This document shows, in pieces, positions 37,342 to 48,933 of a stretch of 56,406 bases of DNA. The translations under genes were made by a program, and so were the position numbers. Below the pieces are notes generated by a model, which was not told the DNA's origin, ran no database searches, and saw only the letters and a list, made by a program, of their open reading frames with translations. Location of the stretch: NCBI GenBank assembly GCA_027486895.1, contig JAIXOE010000056.1, positions 1 through 56,406 on the forward strand, given 5' to 3'. Source of the stretch: Sphingomonadales bacterium (lineage in GTDB: Bacteria > Pseudomonadota > Alphaproteobacteria > Sphingomonadales > Sphingomonadaceae). Position 1 is the stretch's first letter. Every line of letters starts with the position of its first letter.

Positions 37342-38234
37342 TTCGTTTCACCCACGCGTTGTATTTCCCAATGCAGGTCAATGCCTGACTTCGCCTTTAC
37401 GCGCTGGCGAACTTCATCGCCCAACGCCTCGATATCGGCGCTCGTAGCATCGCCTGTGTTGATCAGAAAGTTGGTATGTTTTTCAGAAACCTGCGCACCG
37501 CCGATTTGCAATCCACGGCATCCGGCTTCATCAACCAATTGCCAAGCTTTATGGCCATCCGGATTTTTGAAGGTCGACCCGCCGGTTTTCGAACGTAGCG
37601 GCTGCGACGCTTCACGTGCAGCGCTAATCCGGTCCATTTCGGCCTGAATGGCCTCTGCTTCGCCCGGCACGCCGCGAAAACGCGCGCCAACGACAATCGC
37701 GCCATCGGGAAGTTCCGAATGGCGGTAGCTATAATGCAGTTCTTCGACAGACAAGGTGGCAAGCGAACCGTCGCGCATCACGACATGGCAATCGCGCAAA
37801 ATATCCTTCACTTCGCCGCCATAAGCGCCGCCGTTCATGCGGACAAAGCCGCCGACCGTCCCGGGAATAGACCGCAGGAACTCAAGACCCGAAATTCCAT
37901 TGTCCCGTGCCGTCGACGATACCAATATGCCCGAAGCTCCGGCACCGCAATCAAGCGTAACCGCGTCGACCGCTGCCACTTTAGCAAAGGCTTTGCCAAG
38001 GCGAACCACAACGCCCCTGACGCCGCCATCGCGCACAATCAGGTTGGACCCAAGGCCAAGCGCCATGACTGGTACGTTCGGATCAAGCTGCCGCAGAAAT
38101 TCTTGCAGGTCGTTGATGTCTTTGGGTTCGAACAGATATTCGGCGCACCCACCAGATTTGAACCACACCAAAGGCGCAAGCGGGGCCTCAGGCGTAAGCT
38201 TGCCTTCAACCTTGGGAAGGATGTGCACGCTCAT
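37338..38234 (-). CDS. murB: UDP-N-acetylenolpyruvoylglucosamine reductase
   Basis: The FAD enzyme has 298 residues from the ATG that overlaps the murC stop as ATGA; an upstream in-frame start at 38276 would run inside murC. It reduces UDP-GlcNAc-enolpyruvate to UDP-MurNAc. Features are [21 protein letters not shown] near 60-80, [15 protein letters not shown] near 130, [15 protein letters not shown] near 170, and [13 protein letters not shown] near 218. Length agrees with the shorter murB class. Confidence 0.95.
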   Translation of the reverse strand: MSVHILPKVEGKLTPEAPLAPLVWFKSGGCAEYLFEPKDINDLQEFLRQLDPNVPVMALGLGSNLIVRDGGVRGVVVRLGKAFAKVAAVDAVTLDCGAGASGILVSSTARDNGISGLEFLRSIPGTVGGFVRMNGGAYGGEVKDILRDCHVVMRDGSLATLSVEELHYSYRHSELPDGAIVVGARFRGVPGEAEAIQAEMDRISAAREASQPLRSKTGGSTFKNPDGHKAWQLVDEAGCRGLQIGGAQVSEKHTNFLINTGDATSADIEALGDEVRQRVKAKSGIDLHWEIQRVGETK

Positions 38235-39637
38235 GCACGGGCTGCCTTTATGGCATCCGCAAGTCCTGCTGCCCATTTGGTGATGTCACCCGCGCCGAGG
38301 CAAACAACCATGTCATTTTCCTGCACGGTTTCCGCAAGCTTTGCCGCCAGCTCGCCTGCGTCTGCGACAGCAGCTGCAGAACGATGCCCACGCGCTTTGA
38401 TGCCGTGGACGAGCGCTTCGGAATCGACCCCATCAATCGGCGCTTCGCCTGCAGCGTAAACGGGGGAAATGAAGACCATGTCGGCATCGTTAAATGCCTG
38501 CTGGAAATCATCCATATGGTCGCGCAACCGTGTGAAGCGATGCGGCTGTGCCACGGCAATAACGCGACCCTGCGCGCCTTCGCGTGCGGCAGAGAGCACG
38601 GCGCGGATTTCGACAGGGTGATGGCCATAATCGTCGATAATGGTCACGCCATCGACTTCGCCGACTTTGGTAAAGCGACGTTTGACGCCACCAAATTTGT
38701 CAAACCCGTGCGCGACAGCTTCATCGCTCATGCCCATTTCCAGGCCAACCGCGATGGCCGACAAGGCATTCTGCACATTATGCCGTCCGGGCATTGGCAA
38801 GACGACGCCCTCTATCGTGCGTTGCGATCCGTCGCGCGAGCGGACAACCACATCGAAGCGATTGCCACCGGGGAACGGCGTAACATTCTCGCCGCGAATA
38901 TCGGCCTGCGCCGAGAATCCGTAAGTTATAATCCGGCGATCACGAATCTTGGGCAAGATGGCCTGAACCTCTGGATGGTCGAGGCACATGATTGCGGCAC
39001 CATAGAAAGGCACATTCTCGACAAATTCGACAAAGGCCCGCTTGATGGCGTCAAAATCGCCATAATGGTCGAGATGCTCGGGATCGATGTTGGTGACAAC
39101 CGCGAGCGTACCGTCAAGGCGAAGGAAGCTGCCGTCGCTTTCGTCGGCTTCGACAACCATCCAGTCGCTTGCACCCAGACGCGCGTTGGAGCCATAGCTG
39201 TTGATAATGCCGCCGTTGATGACCGTGGGGTCAATGCCGCCATGGTCCAGCATTGCAGCAATGAGCGACGTTGTCGTTGTCTTGCCATGCGTTCCTGCCA
39301 CGGCAACGGTATTCTTCAACCGCATCAGCTCCGCGAGCATCTCTGCGCGACGCACCAGCGGAATGCGGCGTTCGAGCGCCGCGTCGCGTTCGGGATTGCC
39401 TTTTTTGACGGCAGTCGAGGTAACCACAACAGCCGCATCGCCAAGGTTGTCGGCACTATGGCCAATCATCACCTTAATCCCGCGTTTGCGCAGGCCATCA
39501 ACAACATAGCTATCCGCGATGTCGCTGCCCTGCACCTGATAGCCAAGATTGTGCATGACTTCAGCAATGCCGGACATGCCGATGCCGCCAATGCCGACAA
39601 AGTGGACGATGCCAATATCTGTGGGAACGCCCTTCAT
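38231..39637 (-). CDS. murC: UDP-N-acetylmuramate--L-alanine ligase
   Basis: The 468-residue Mur ligase adds L-Ala to UDP-MurNAc. It begins with the Mur substrate fold [22 protein letters not shown] near 11-32. The ATP loop is [19 protein letters not shown] near 112-130, followed by [14 protein letters not shown] near 168. [14 protein letters not shown] near 335 is in the C-terminal domain. It overlaps murG by one base (TAATG) and murB by 4. Complete and typical. Confidence 0.97.
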   Translation of the reverse strand: MKGVPTDIGIVHFVGIGGIGMSGIAEVMHNLGYQVQGSDIADSYVVDGLRKRGIKVMIGHSADNLGDAAVVVTSTAVKKGNPERDAALERRIPLVRRAEMLAELMRLKNTVAVAGTHGKTTTTSLIAAMLDHGGIDPTVINGGIINSYGSNARLGASDWMVVEADESDGSFLRLDGTLAVVTNIDPEHLDHYGDFDAIKRAFVEFVENVPFYGAAIMCLDHPEVQAILPKIRDRRIITYGFSAQADIRGENVTPFPGGNRFDVVVRSRDGSQRTIEGVVLPMPGRHNVQNALSAIAVGLEMGMSDEAVAHGFDKFGGVKRRFTKVGEVDGVTIIDDYGHHPVEIRAVLSAAREGAQGRVIAVAQPHRFTRLRDHMDDFQQAFNDADMVFISPVYAAGEAPIDGVDSEALVHGIKARGHRSAAAVADAGELAAKLAETVQENDMVVCLGAGDITKWAAGLADAIKAARA

Positions 39638-40815
39638 TAAATACTCTTTCGTGCCAATGCTGGTGCAGCACCAAATGATGCCGACGTCTCTGACTTTGAA
39701 GTTATGCCATGCATGATGGGCGCGCGGCCAAAGGATTCCACAAGGTCTGCCAAGTCGGCGACCGCGTTCGGACGGCCACAGCTCTTGGCCGCTTTTGCGG
39801 CATTTTCCAGCGCGCCGGGTTCAAGCGCGATCTTCTGTATTTGCTTGGCAAGTTCAACCGCGGTGAAGGCTGGCTGCGCAATCGCACGCGCACCGCCGGC
39901 TGCAACCATTTCTTTTACGTTGTAGCTCTGGTGATCGTCTGTTGCACTTGGCAATGGCACCAAAATCGCAGGCCGCCCGGCGCAGGTAAGCTCGGAAATC
40001 GTTGATGCACCCGCGCGCGCGATGACCATATGCGCCCAACCCAATCGTTCGGGCAGGTCAGGCAAATAAGTAGCAAGCTCTGCCGGAATGTCATGCGCCG
40101 CATATGCTTGGCGGACGGTCTCGATGTCCTCTTCGCGGCACTGCTGCGTGACCTGAAGCCTGCGGCGCAAATTCAGCGGCAACCGCGCGAGGCCATCGGG
40201 GACGATGTCGGAAAGGATTGTCGCGCCTTGGCTTCCGCCAGTTACCAGCACGCGGAAGATGCCGTCGGCCAAAAGTGGAGGATATGGCTCGTCGCGCAGC
40301 GCCAGCACTTCTTCGCGTACCGGATTACCAACAAGATGAACCTTGCTAGCATAACGCGGCGAAAGGCGCAGTACTTCAGGATAGGCCGTCGCAATAGCGT
40401 TGACCTGACGTGCGGTGAAGCGGTTGACTCGCCCAAGCACGGCATTCTGCTCGTGAATGATCGTCGGAATTTTTTCGGCGAACGCACCCAGTAACGCCGG
40501 GAATGCAGGATAGCCACCAAACCCGACCACGGCGGTGGGTTCAAAGCTGGCATATAGACGCCGCGCCATCAGTCGGCCTTCTGCGATTGCCTGAATACCG
40601 GGTATCCAGCTGCGCGGGCTTTTTGTAATGCGACCAGCGGGTAAGATATGCGTTGCCATCTTTTCGGGGCAGCCCGGAATTTTCGCACCGCGCGCGTCGG
40701 TTATCAACGCAACATGGTGCCCTCTGTTCAGAAGTTCCTGCCCCAGCGCAAACGCAGGGATAAGATGCCCCCCTGTCCCGCCAGCAGCCAACACATAATG
40801 CCGAGAAATGGTCAT
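39637..40815 (-). CDS. murG: UDP-GlcNAc--lipid-linked MurNAc-pentapeptide transferase (MurG)
   Basis: The 392-residue GT28 glycosyltransferase makes lipid II at the inner leaflet. [17 protein letters not shown] (12-28) is the N-terminal donor/acceptor fold. [15 protein letters not shown] near 118 is typical. The C-terminal [20 protein letters not shown] near 268, with [10 protein letters not shown] after it, binds UDP-GlcNAc. It starts 5 bases after the ftsW stop, the only non-overlapping junction between mraZ and ftsA. The C-terminal tail after about 370 is variable and unconserved by eye. Confidence 0.96.
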   Translation of the reverse strand: MTISRHYVLAAGGTGGHLIPAFALGQELLNRGHHVALITDARGAKIPGCPEKMATHILPAGRITKSPRSWIPGIQAIAEGRLMARRLYASFEPTAVVGFGGYPAFPALLGAFAEKIPTIIHEQNAVLGRVNRFTARQVNAIATAYPEVLRLSPRYASKVHLVGNPVREEVLALRDEPYPPLLADGIFRVLVTGGSQGATILSDIVPDGLARLPLNLRRRLQVTQQCREEDIETVRQAYAAHDIPAELATYLPDLPERLGWAHMVIARAGASTISELTCAGRPAILVPLPSATDDHQSYNVKEMVAAGGARAIAQPAFTAVELAKQIQKIALEPGALENAAKAAKSCGRPNAVADLADLVESFGRAPIMHGITSKSETSASFGAAPALARKSI

Positions 40816-40820
40816 GGCCG

Positions 40821-42035
40821 TTATCCCTTCACCATATACTGCGACCGGTCAAGATATGGGTTACGCTTCGTCAATGCGAGGATGAGACCGCAGGTCATCG
40901 ACAGCGCCAAAATGGAGGATCCACCGTAACTGATAAAGGGCAAGGTCATACCCTTTGACGGGAACACGCCGAGGTTCACCGCTATGTTGATCATGGCCTG
41001 ACCACAAAATTGCGCGCCGAGTCCGGTGACGGCCAGAACCACGAATTGATCCTTTTCATCGAGCAACCGAATGATGATGCGGACCAAGATGGCAAAATAC
41101 AAAATGGCGATAACCATGCACGCAAGAAGACCGAACTCTTCACCAATGACGGAGAAGATATAATCGGTATGCCCTTCAGGCAGCGAATATTTCTTGATGC
41201 CGAGACCGGGGCCAAGGCCAATGAAACCACCATTGGTCAACGTCGCTAACGCCATCTTGTCGTGCGTCAGGCCTTCGGTTCCGAAAATCCATGCATCAAT
41301 ACGCTGCGTTGCCACCGGATAGAAATTATACGCCAATACGATAAACACGACGCCGCTGATGATGAGGCCCCAAAGCCGTGATGCCTGAACGCCGGAAACC
41401 ATCATCAATGCAAACCATGTGCCCATGAACAAGATGGTCTGGCCAAGGTCAGGCTGCATCAATAACAGGAAGCAGACAACACCCGTCACGATGCTGCTCA
41501 AGACGCGCACCGGCAGTGACGGGTCTTTTAGACGCCAGCTGATAATCCACGCCATCGCTACGGCGTAAAAAGGTTTCAGAAACTCAGACGGCTGAAGTCC
41601 GGCGAAACCCGCCCCAACCCAGCGTTGCGATCCGTTCACTTCGCGGCCAATGATGGGCACAAGTGCGAGCAGCACGAAAAACACGCAAAAGCCAAAGACC
41701 GCAAAGCGGCGGGCTTGTTCGCGTGGATACATCGACACGACAAGCATCAACGGTACGCCGACAATCACCCACATCAGTTGGCGGTAAAAGAAGTATAACG
41801 ATGACAGTTGCGTTGTGGAGGACGAAAGACGCTGGGCACCGGCAGGAGAGGCCGCCGCAACAGCCAGCAATCCTATCGCAATCAACACCATCATTAGCGA
41901 CAGCAGCACGCGGTCGAGTTCCCAGAACCACACGCCAAGCGGCGAGCGGTCACCGCGGCCAAGCCGGTTCGCGAAGCCTATTTTTCCGGTCTTCGCAGCC
42001 AGAACCCACGGAACATCTTTGCGGTCGCCGTTCAT
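40821..42035 (-). CDS. ftsW: Cell division SEDS glycosyltransferase FtsW
   Basis: The 404-residue multi-pass SEDS protein polymerises septal peptidoglycan with FtsI. Several membrane segments are visible, beginning with VLLSLMMVLIAIGLLAVAAAS (about 44-64). PTIGREVNGSQRWV-like stretch and the LQPSEFLKPFYAVAMAWIIS region (about 150-170) are hallmarks of the family. Near the C-terminus, KGMTLPFISYGGSSILALS is the SEDS motif. The cytoplasmic N-tail of about 40 residues is a little long. It overlaps murD by 4 bases. Confidence 0.96.
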   Translation of the reverse strand: MNGDRKDVPWVLAAKTGKIGFANRLGRGDRSPLGVWFWELDRVLLSLMMVLIAIGLLAVAAASPAGAQRLSSSTTQLSSLYFFYRQLMWVIVGVPLMLVVSMYPREQARRFAVFGFCVFFVLLALVPIIGREVNGSQRWVGAGFAGLQPSEFLKPFYAVAMAWIISWRLKDPSLPVRVLSSIVTGVVCFLLLMQPDLGQTILFMGTWFALMMVSGVQASRLWGLIISGVVFIVLAYNFYPVATQRIDAWIFGTEGLTHDKMALATLTNGGFIGLGPGLGIKKYSLPEGHTDYIFSVIGEEFGLLACMVIAILYFAILVRIIIRLLDEKDQFVVLAVTGLGAQFCGQAMINIAVNLGVFPSKGMTLPFISYGGSSILALSMTCGLILALTKRNPYLDRSQYMVKG

Positions 42036-43321
42036 AGTGCCTCGACAATCGCCCGGAAGGCGTCACCGCGCGCTTCGAAATCTTTAAACTGGTCGAACGA
42101 TGCGCAGGCCGGCGAAAGCATGATAACGTCGCCGGGTTCGGCCTGGGCAGCAGCGGAACACACCGCAGTGCCCATCATCTCGCTACGCTCGACGGGCATA
42201 TAGGGTGACAGCAGATCATTAAACAACGGCCCGGCCTCGCCAATGGTATAGGCTTTGACGACATGACCGAAATTGGGAATGCATTCATCGAGATTATCGG
42301 ACTTCGGTAGACCACCGACGATCCAATGAACGCGTGGATAGGCTGCGAGCGCGGGTGCCGTCGATGCTGCATTGGTCGCTTTGCTGTCGTTGACGAACAA
42401 TACGCCATTGCGTTCGGCGACGACTTCCATCCGGTGCGCAAGGCCTTTGAATGTCCGCATTGCTGGACGCCATTGTGCCTCAGTCACGCCAAGTGATTCC
42501 ACCAGCGCGATGGCCACCGCAATATTCTGAAGATTATGAGGGCCTTGCAACGAAGGCCACTCCGCCTGCCCCGCTACCAACGCCGGGTCTGCAAGATGCA
42601 CCAGTTCCGCCCCGCGTCGCGCCAGAACATCGCGGTACACTTGTTCGGTATCGGCGTCACCTTTGCCAAACACGGAGTGCGCATTTCCGGTCTGCATGTC
42701 GAACAGCCGTGCCTTGGATGCGACATATCCTTCATAGCCATCATAGCGATCCAAGTGATCGGGCGAGAGGTTGATGAGTGCAGCTGCGTCGCACGACAGT
42801 GAACGGGTAATATCAATCTGGTAGCTGGAGAGCTCCAACACGTAGACACCGCCTGCTGGCAACGGCGCTTGCGACAAAATCGGCAAGCCGATGTTTCCGC
42901 CCATCCGAACCGGCAGCGCCGCGCTTTTCAACAAATGGTGGACCAACGCCGTTGTGGTCGATTTGCCGTTGGTGCCGGTAATCCCCACCACACGATGCGG
43001 TGGTAGGTGCGACCGCGCCATAGCAAATAATTCGATGTCGCCAATTAACGGCAGCCCTTCGGCCTTCGCCTTATCCGCTATCGGATGGCGATTGATGGGC
43101 ACTCCGGGCGATACAACAATCGCGTCGTAACCCGACAAGTCTGCCAGCAATGGATCGCCGATGGTCGCGATATCGGCAATTTTGGCGCGCGCGCCTTCGT
43201 CATTATCCCATGCAAGGATTTCCGCCCCGCCCGCAACAAGCGACTGCGCAGCTGCAAGGCCGGAGCGCGCAAGCCCCAGTATCGCGAACTTACGGTCTTT
43301 GAAGGCGGGGGTAGTAATCAT
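42032..43321 (-). CDS. murD: UDP-N-acetylmuramoyl-L-alanine--D-glutamate ligase
   Basis: The 429-residue Mur ligase adds D-Glu. The N-terminal domain has [16 protein letters not shown] (13-28) and [12 protein letters not shown] (about 70-81). The ATP loop is [20 protein letters not shown] near 110-130. [12 protein letters not shown] (about 185) and [13 protein letters not shown] (about 305) carry the central and C-terminal motifs. It overlaps both mraY and ftsW by 4 bases. No residue seems missing. Confidence 0.97.
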   Translation of the reverse strand: MITTPAFKDRKFAILGLARSGLAAAQSLVAGGAEILAWDNDEGARAKIADIATIGDPLLADLSGYDAIVVSPGVPINRHPIADKAKAEGLPLIGDIELFAMARSHLPPHRVVGITGTNGKSTTTALVHHLLKSAALPVRMGGNIGLPILSQAPLPAGGVYVLELSSYQIDITRSLSCDAAALINLSPDHLDRYDGYEGYVASKARLFDMQTGNAHSVFGKGDADTEQVYRDVLARRGAELVHLADPALVAGQAEWPSLQGPHNLQNIAVAIALVESLGVTEAQWRPAMRTFKGLAHRMEVVAERNGVLFVNDSKATNAASTAPALAAYPRVHWIVGGLPKSDNLDECIPNFGHVVKAYTIGEAGPLFNDLLSPYMPVERSEMMGTAVCSAAAQAEPGDVIMLSPACASFDQFKDFEARGDAFRAIVEAL

Positions 43322-44388
43322 CTCAGCTTGAGGGTCGATAGCCCTGCAAGCGCGAGCACGAATGCGACAATCCAGAAGCGGATAACAACGGTTGGCTCTG
43401 ACCAGCCAAGCTGTTCAAAATGGTGGTGGATCGGCGCCATGCGGAAAATGCGCTTTCCAGTGCGTTTGAACCAGAACACTTGAATGATAACCGACAACGC
43501 CTCGACCACGAAAAGTCCGCCAATGATGGCGAGCACGAATTCATGATGTGCGACGACGGCTATAGCGCCAAGGGTACCGCCCAGAGCGAGGCTTCCCGTG
43601 TCACCCATAAACACCGCAGCGGGCGGCGCGTTGAACCACAAGAATGCCAACCCAGCGCCAACGATCGCGCCGCACAACATCGCAAGATCGCCCGCGCCCA
43701 AGTAAAAGGGAATGCCGAGATATTCTGCATATTTGGCGTTACCGACCATGTAGACGATCAACATGAAGGCGATGGAGGCAATAATCACGGGCATCGTCGC
43801 CAAGCCGTCAAGGCCATCAGTCAAGTTAACGGCATTGCCGAATGAGACAATGACGAATGCGCCAAACGGGACATACCACCAACCCAGATCAACCACCGGG
43901 CCATTGACGAAGGGCAAATACAACATACCGCCGGACTGCGCGACGATCAGCGATACCGCAACGCCCGCAATTGCAAACTCCATGAGCAACCGAACCCTGC
44001 CTGAAACGCCCTTGTGACTGCGTTTTTTGACCTTGTCATAATCATCAAGGAACCCGACGGTGCCAAAGCCTGCGGTGACCAGCAGACACGCCCAAACATA
44101 TACATTGGTCAGATCCATCCACAGCAGCATGGAGATACCGACCGAGACCAAAATCATCAGGCCGCCCATGGTGGGTGTTCCAACCTTGGCGAGGTGGGAT
44201 TGCGGCCCGTCGCTGCGAATGGGCTGGCCCTTGCCCTGACGGACACGTAGCATGCTGATGAAGCGCGGACCGATAAGCAGGCCGATGACAAGTGCCGTTG
44301 CGACGGCTGCCCCTGAACGGAAGCTGAGATACCGGATGAGGTTCAAGAGACCGGGGAAACCAAGATATTCGGCCAATATATACAGCAT
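43318..44388 (-). CDS. mraY: Phospho-N-acetylmuramoyl-pentapeptide-transferase
   Basis: The 356-residue polytopic enzyme makes lipid I on undecaprenyl phosphate. About ten membrane segments alternate with loops. Signatures are [16 protein letters not shown] near 68-83, [15 protein letters not shown] near 112, and [17 protein letters not shown] near 185-200. [21 protein letters not shown] near 255 and [15 protein letters not shown] near 320 are the catalytic and conserved basic motifs. It overlaps murF by one base and murD by 4. Confidence 0.97.
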   Translation of the reverse strand: MLYILAEYLGFPGLLNLIRYLSFRSGAAVATALVIGLLIGPRFISMLRVRQGKGQPIRSDGPQSHLAKVGTPTMGGLMILVSVGISMLLWMDLTNVYVWACLLVTAGFGTVGFLDDYDKVKKRSHKGVSGRVRLLMEFAIAGVAVSLIVAQSGGMLYLPFVNGPVVDLGWWYVPFGAFVIVSFGNAVNLTDGLDGLATMPVIIASIAFMLIVYMVGNAKYAEYLGIPFYLGAGDLAMLCGAIVGAGLAFLWFNAPPAAVFMGDTGSLALGGTLGAIAVVAHHEFVLAIIGGLFVVEALSVIIQVFWFKRTGKRIFRMAPIHHHFEQLGWSEPTVVIRFWIVAFVLALAGLSTLKLR

Positions 44389-45773
44389 TAGTTTTTCCCA
44401 CCCGTCAGCGCGCTGACGATGGAGGAAAGTCCCATACTATTGGAACCTTTGACCAAAACCGTGTCTGATGCGCAAAGATAATTCTGCAGAAGGTCAAGTG
44501 CCTCCTGCGCGGTTGCGCAATGCGCGAAATCCATTGGTCCCTCAACCCCTGCTTTCAACTCTTCGGCGAGAATTTCCATCTCTTTACCGACGAGGATCGC
44601 AAAATCCACCTTTGCGGCAGCCAAGGGGGCAGCAAGTGCGCTGTGATATTGTGCAGTTTTTACACCGAGTTCTTTCATCGATCCCAAAATGGCGATCCGG
44701 CGGCCGTCGGATGCTTGTCCCAACTGGCCAATCGTCGCCAGCATCGATGCAGGGTTGGCGTTATAGCTTTCGTCAATGAGGTGGCCTGTGCCATCGCCAA
44801 TGCGAATGACATGGCGCGCACCGCGTCCAGCAAGGCCGCCCATTTCCGCCATAGCGAGCCCAGCCGAAGCCAGATCGCCGCCTGCCGCCGAAACCGCAGC
44901 CAAAACCGCCATACTGTTGGCGATCCAATGCTCGCCGGGCTGTGACAGCGTGAAAGACAACATTGTCTCGCTTACTTTCGCAGTGATGAGCGTGCCGCCT
45001 TGGGCGTTCATATGGTCGACCACGCGGACATCGGCATCGGCACTAAAGCCAAATGACATGATGTTGCCGGTATATTGCTCCGCCGCTGCACGAAGCCGTG
45101 CATAATGCGGGCTATCGGCGGGCAAGATGGCCGTGCCACCATCGGCCAGTCCTTCAAATATCTCGGCCTTGGCATCCGCAATGCCGCTTTCGTCCTTGAA
45201 AAATTCGATATGCGCCGGGGCAATCGTGGTGATAATCGCGACGTCGGGACAGACAATCTTGCTGAGCGCGCGCATTTCACCAGCATGGTTCATGCCCATT
45301 TCGAAAATACCGAAATCGCAATCCGCTGGCATGCGGGCAAGGCTAAGCGGAACGCCGACATGGTTGTTGTAGCTTTTGACTGACCGGTGCGCGCGCCCGC
45401 GTGAATAGCGGTCGAGCGCGGCGTACAGCGCTTCTTTGGTCCCCGTCTTACCGGCGGAACCTGTCACACCGATAATCTTGGCCTTGGTCCGTGCGCGCGA
45501 CGCATGGCCGAGTGCCTCAAGCGCTTGCATCGTGTCACTGACCAGAATGTGCGGAAAAGGCACTGGTTGCGAAACAATCGCGCCCGCTGCACCATTTGCA
45601 AATGCTGTTTCGATAAACCGATGCCCGTCGGTCTCCGCACCCTTCAGCGCAAAGAACAAATCCCCCGCCCCGATTTCGCGGGAGTCAAACGCAACGCCAT
45701 GAACGTCAAAATGCCCCGCAGCCGTCCCGCCGGTCGCAGCCAGCAGTTCTTCAAAGGTCCATAATGGCGTCAT
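44388..45773 (-). CDS. murF: UDP-N-acetylmuramoyl-tripeptide--D-alanyl-D-alanine ligase
   Basis: This Mur ligase (461 residues) adds D-Ala-D-Ala from Ddl. The start is the ATG whose first bases overlap the murE stop as ATGA; another ATG three codons upstream (45782) is possible. The ATP loop is [20 protein letters not shown] near 100-120. Also present are [14 protein letters not shown] near 138 and [15 protein letters not shown] near 160. [16 protein letters not shown] near 310 is the C-terminal domain motif. Complete. Confidence 0.96.
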   Translation of the reverse strand: MTPLWTFEELLAATGGTAAGHFDVHGVAFDSREIGAGDLFFALKGAETDGHRFIETAFANGAAGAIVSQPVPFPHILVSDTMQALEALGHASRARTKAKIIGVTGSAGKTGTKEALYAALDRYSRGRAHRSVKSYNNHVGVPLSLARMPADCDFGIFEMGMNHAGEMRALSKIVCPDVAIITTIAPAHIEFFKDESGIADAKAEIFEGLADGGTAILPADSPHYARLRAAAEQYTGNIMSFGFSADADVRVVDHMNAQGGTLITAKVSETMLSFTLSQPGEHWIANSMAVLAAVSAAGGDLASAGLAMAEMGGLAGRGARHVIRIGDGTGHLIDESYNANPASMLATIGQLGQASDGRRIAILGSMKELGVKTAQYHSALAAPLAAAKVDFAILVGKEMEILAEELKAGVEGPMDFAHCATAQEALDLLQNYLCASDTVLVKGSNSMGLSSIVSALTGGKN

Positions 45774-47197
45774 GCCGCGCATTCCCGCGCAACTTCAACA
45801 TCGTCAAACGGCAAAACGCGGCCCATGATGATCTGCCCTTGTTCGTGGCCCTTGCCGGCAATCAGGACGATATCATCGGGTTCGGCATGTTCGATGGCAA
45901 AGGCAATGGCATAGCGCCGGTCGCCAATTTCATGTGCGCCGGGCGCGCCCGCCATGATGTCAGCCCGAATGAGTGATGGGTCTTCGCTGCGTGGGTTATC
46001 GTCCGTCACGATCACAATGTCGGAATCGGCGACTGCAACCGCGCCCATTTCCGGACGCTTGCCGGTGTCACGATCACCACCTGCGCCGAATACCGTTATC
46101 AGCTTGCCCTTTGTATGCGGACGCAAGGCCGCGATGGCTGCGCGCAGGCCGTCGGGCGTATGGGCATAATCAACATAAACGGGCGCGCCGCTTTTGGTGA
46201 TGACAGCACGCTCAAGGCGACCACGGACGGGCTGCAACCGCGCAAGATGCGACAGCAGGCTTTCAACATCGCCGCCACTCGCCATCACGACGCCAGCTGC
46301 CACAAGGGCATTGGCGGCTTGATAGGCGCCGATGAGCGGCAGCTTCACTTTGTAAACGTCGCCCTGAATCCGCAGCTCAAGCGTCTGGCCAAGTTGCGTC
46401 GCTTCGCGCGAAACGAGTTGAATGCCTTTGCCCTTTTCGCCCACGGTAATCATCCGCAGCTCGCGCTTGCGCGCACGTGCGATGACCTGATCCGACCAAA
46501 TATCATCCGCCCAGATCACGGCGCAGCCATTCTCATCGACCACCTCGTCGAACAAGCGCATCTTGGCGTCGAAATAGCTTTCCATCGTGCCGTGATAATC
46601 AAGATGGTCGCGGCTTAAATTGGTGAACGCAGCTACCGAAACCTGCACCCCTTCGCTGCGATATTGCGACAGGCCATGGCTGGACGCCTCAAATATCGCA
46701 TGGCTTATGCCTTCGCGGGCCAGACCGGACATGTTCGCAAGAAAGGTCACGATATCGGGCGTTGTCAGACCCGTCGTTGTCTGGTCGGACGCTGTCGTAA
46801 TACCCAAGGTGCCTATCGACGCGGCATTATGCCCCGCCATGCGCCAAAGCTGGCGGGTGAGCTCAGCGGTTGATGTCTTGCCATTTGTGCCGGTGACGGC
46901 GGCAATCTGCCCGGGAAAGGGTCGGAAATATGTAGCGGCAAGTCGCGCAAACGCACGCCGTGGTTCAGCATCAGCGATATGCACTGCGCCGACGACTTGT
47001 GCCTCGGGACGCGCGACGATAGCCACCGCGCCCGCGGCAATCGCAGCGTCGATGAAATCTTCGCCATTGAAACTGGCGCCCTCAAATGCGCCGAAAACTG
47101 TTCCGGGCGCAATCTTCCGATGGTCGATGGCAAAGCCGGTCACTGTTCTGTCGGCAAATGCCTGATCGGCACCGCTTACCAATTGCCCGAGCTTCAC
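45770..47197 (-). CDS. murE: UDP-MurNAc-tripeptide synthetase, meso-DAP adding
   Basis: This Mur ligase has 475 residues from the chosen GTG start, which overlaps the ftsI stop as TAGTG and follows GGGAGA; another GTG 24 bases upstream is possible. The ATP loop is AAVTGTNGKTSTAELTRQL near 100-118. The substrate specificity motif VTDDNPRSEDP near 400 contains DNPR, the form that selects meso-diaminopimelate over lysine. FTNLSRDHLDYHGTMESYF near 165-185 is also typical. Cytoplasmic; complete. Confidence 0.96.
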   Translation of the reverse strand: MKLGQLVSGADQAFADRTVTGFAIDHRKIAPGTVFGAFEGASFNGEDFIDAAIAAGAVAIVARPEAQVVGAVHIADAEPRRAFARLAATYFRPFPGQIAAVTGTNGKTSTAELTRQLWRMAGHNAASIGTLGITTASDQTTTGLTTPDIVTFLANMSGLAREGISHAIFEASSHGLSQYRSEGVQVSVAAFTNLSRDHLDYHGTMESYFDAKMRLFDEVVDENGCAVIWADDIWSDQVIARARKRELRMITVGEKGKGIQLVSREATQLGQTLELRIQGDVYKVKLPLIGAYQAANALVAAGVVMASGGDVESLLSHLARLQPVRGRLERAVITKSGAPVYVDYAHTPDGLRAAIAALRPHTKGKLITVFGAGGDRDTGKRPEMGAVAVADSDIVIVTDDNPRSEDPSLIRADIMAGAPGAHEIGDRRYAIAFAIEHAEPDDIVLIAGKGHEQGQIIMGRVLPFDDVEVARECAA

Positions 47198-48933
47198 TAT
47201 TGCTCTCCCTTCGCCTTCCACAATAAAGGCATCAGTTCCGATACATCAACATCGCGTTTCATGTCAGGTATAATTCCCATCAATGGACCTACGCGTGTAA
47301 TCGTTTTTTGCACAACTGGCGCAGCGGTATAGCCAGCGGTCCGCTGGAAACTTGACGCTTCGGTCCCCTTAGGCTCGTCAAGCATCGCCAAGACCACATA
47401 GCGTGGATTGTCCATCGGGAACGCAGCGGCAAAGGTCGCAACCACGAGATTGCGGCTGTAACCGCCCACGCCGGGCTTTTCGGCCGAACCGGTTTTGCCG
47501 CCAACGCGATAACCCAAAGCATCCGCTTGCTTGCCAGTGCCATCGACGACGATCATGCGCATCAATTGCCGCATACGCGCGCTGGTTGCGGCGGTGAAGA
47601 CACGCTTTCCGGCGATTTTGGCATTCGTCTTGGTCTTGAACATCGTTGCGGGGCGATAGATACCACCGTTCACCATTGCGGCATAAGCGCTAGCCAGATG
47701 CAAAGGTGTAACCGATATGCCATGTCCATAGCCCACTGTCATATTGGTAAGGCGGCCCCAGGTCTTGGGATAAAGCGGCATCGCCTTTTCCGCGAGTTCA
47801 ATGTCTGGACGGGCGTTGAAATGCATTGTCCGCAACATGGCGTCCATTCGTGCCGCACCCAAATTATCTGCGATTTGCGCGGTCACAATATTCGAACTGT
47901 GGATCAGCGCCTCAGGCGTGTTCAGCCAGCGGCCAGAGGAATGCGAATCGCGGATTTTGAAACGGCCAATCTGAAGTGGCTTGGTCGCGTCATAGCGAAT
48001 CGACAAATCGCGCACCGTTCCTGCGTCCAACGCGGCTGCCACAGTCAGAGGTTTAAAGGTTGAACCCAGTTCATATACGCGATTGGTGACGTTGTTGGTC
48101 TGACGTGTGATGGGATAACGTCCATCCTCAATCGTTTGCCCAAGGTCTGGAATATTCGCAAATGAAGGGCGGTTGGGATTGAACGACGGCAATGTTGCCA
48201 TGGCGATAACCTCACCGGTTGCGACATCCAAGATAACACCGGCCGCGCCTTTTGCACCTGTGGCTGTCATACCCGAAGCAAGCTCGCTTTCAAGCGCCGC
48301 CTGAACGCGTACATCCAAAGCAAGGTTCAATGGAGTCGACCGCTTGGCAGGATCGCGCAGGTAATCGTTCATCACCCGCTCCATCCCCATCGCGCCGCGG
48401 CCATCGCGGTTCACGAAACCGAGGACATGCGCTGCCATGTCATGCTGCGGATACAGGCGCGTTGCCTCACGCGGGAACTCAATGGCGATTTCGCCAAGGT
48501 CATGGACCTGTTTAACTTGCTCAGGCAGGGCGCGTTTGCGCAGATATCCGGCCTTGTCAGACGTCAACTTGGCATAAAATTCTGCAGCTGGCGTATCAGG
48601 GAAAATCGCTGCCAGCTGGTTGGCCAATTGCTTGCGGTCGCCCAGCAAATCCGAAGGCTTCACCCAAATGGCATAGCCATAAATACTGCGCGCCAGCGGA
48701 ATGCCATTGCGGTCCACAATATCGCCGCGCTCGGGCACATATTCCGTGCTGGTGGCACCATAAGCCCGCGAGCTTTCAAACAAGGCGAGTGTCGCCAAGC
48801 GCCCGATGAGCAACATGACAAACACACCGAAAGCGGCAAGCAGAACCAGCAGCCGCCAAAAACCGTGCGCTGCAAACGGGGGCGTACCAACGCCGCTTTT
48901 CCGGGTCGTGGTGCGGGCCGTCTGCGGGGTCAT
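47197..48933 (-). CDS. ftsI: Peptidoglycan transpeptidase FtsI (class B penicillin-binding protein)
   Basis: The 578-residue septal transpeptidase has one N-terminal membrane anchor (WRLLVLLAAFGVFVMLLIG, about 27-45). The class B pedestal domain begins with PERGDIVDRNGIPLARSIYG near 68-87. The catalytic SxxK is in YELGSTFKPLTVAAAL near 287-302 with the acyl serine at the start of STFK. The SxN motif is in HSSNIVTAQIADN, and the KTGSAEKPG motif lies near 483. It pairs with FtsW and is recruited by the FtsQLB complex. It overlaps ftsL by one base (TAATG) and murE by one. All three catalytic motifs are intact. Confidence 0.96.
   Translation of the reverse strand: MTPQTARTTTRKSGVGTPPFAAHGFWRLLVLLAAFGVFVMLLIGRLATLALFESSRAYGATSTEYVPERGDIVDRNGIPLARSIYGYAIWVKPSDLLGDRKQLANQLAAIFPDTPAAEFYAKLTSDKAGYLRKRALPEQVKQVHDLGEIAIEFPREATRLYPQHDMAAHVLGFVNRDGRGAMGMERVMNDYLRDPAKRSTPLNLALDVRVQAALESELASGMTATGAKGAAGVILDVATGEVIAMATLPSFNPNRPSFANIPDLGQTIEDGRYPITRQTNNVTNRVYELGSTFKPLTVAAALDAGTVRDLSIRYDATKPLQIGRFKIRDSHSSGRWLNTPEALIHSSNIVTAQIADNLGAARMDAMLRTMHFNARPDIELAEKAMPLYPKTWGRLTNMTVGYGHGISVTPLHLASAYAAMVNGGIYRPATMFKTKTNAKIAGKRVFTAATSARMRQLMRMIVVDGTGKQADALGYRVGGKTGSAEKPGVGGYSRNLVVATFAAAFPMDNPRYVVLAMLDEPKGTEASSFQRTAGYTAAPVVQKTITRVGPLMGIIPDMKRDVDVSELMPLLWKAKGEQ

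Noticed and set aside
38384-39640. 418-residue open frame on the plus strand opposite murC
   Set aside because: Spans almost all of murC in antisense; the translation has the His/Asn/Asp/Ala-rich composition of a codon-mirrored frame and no recognisable domain.
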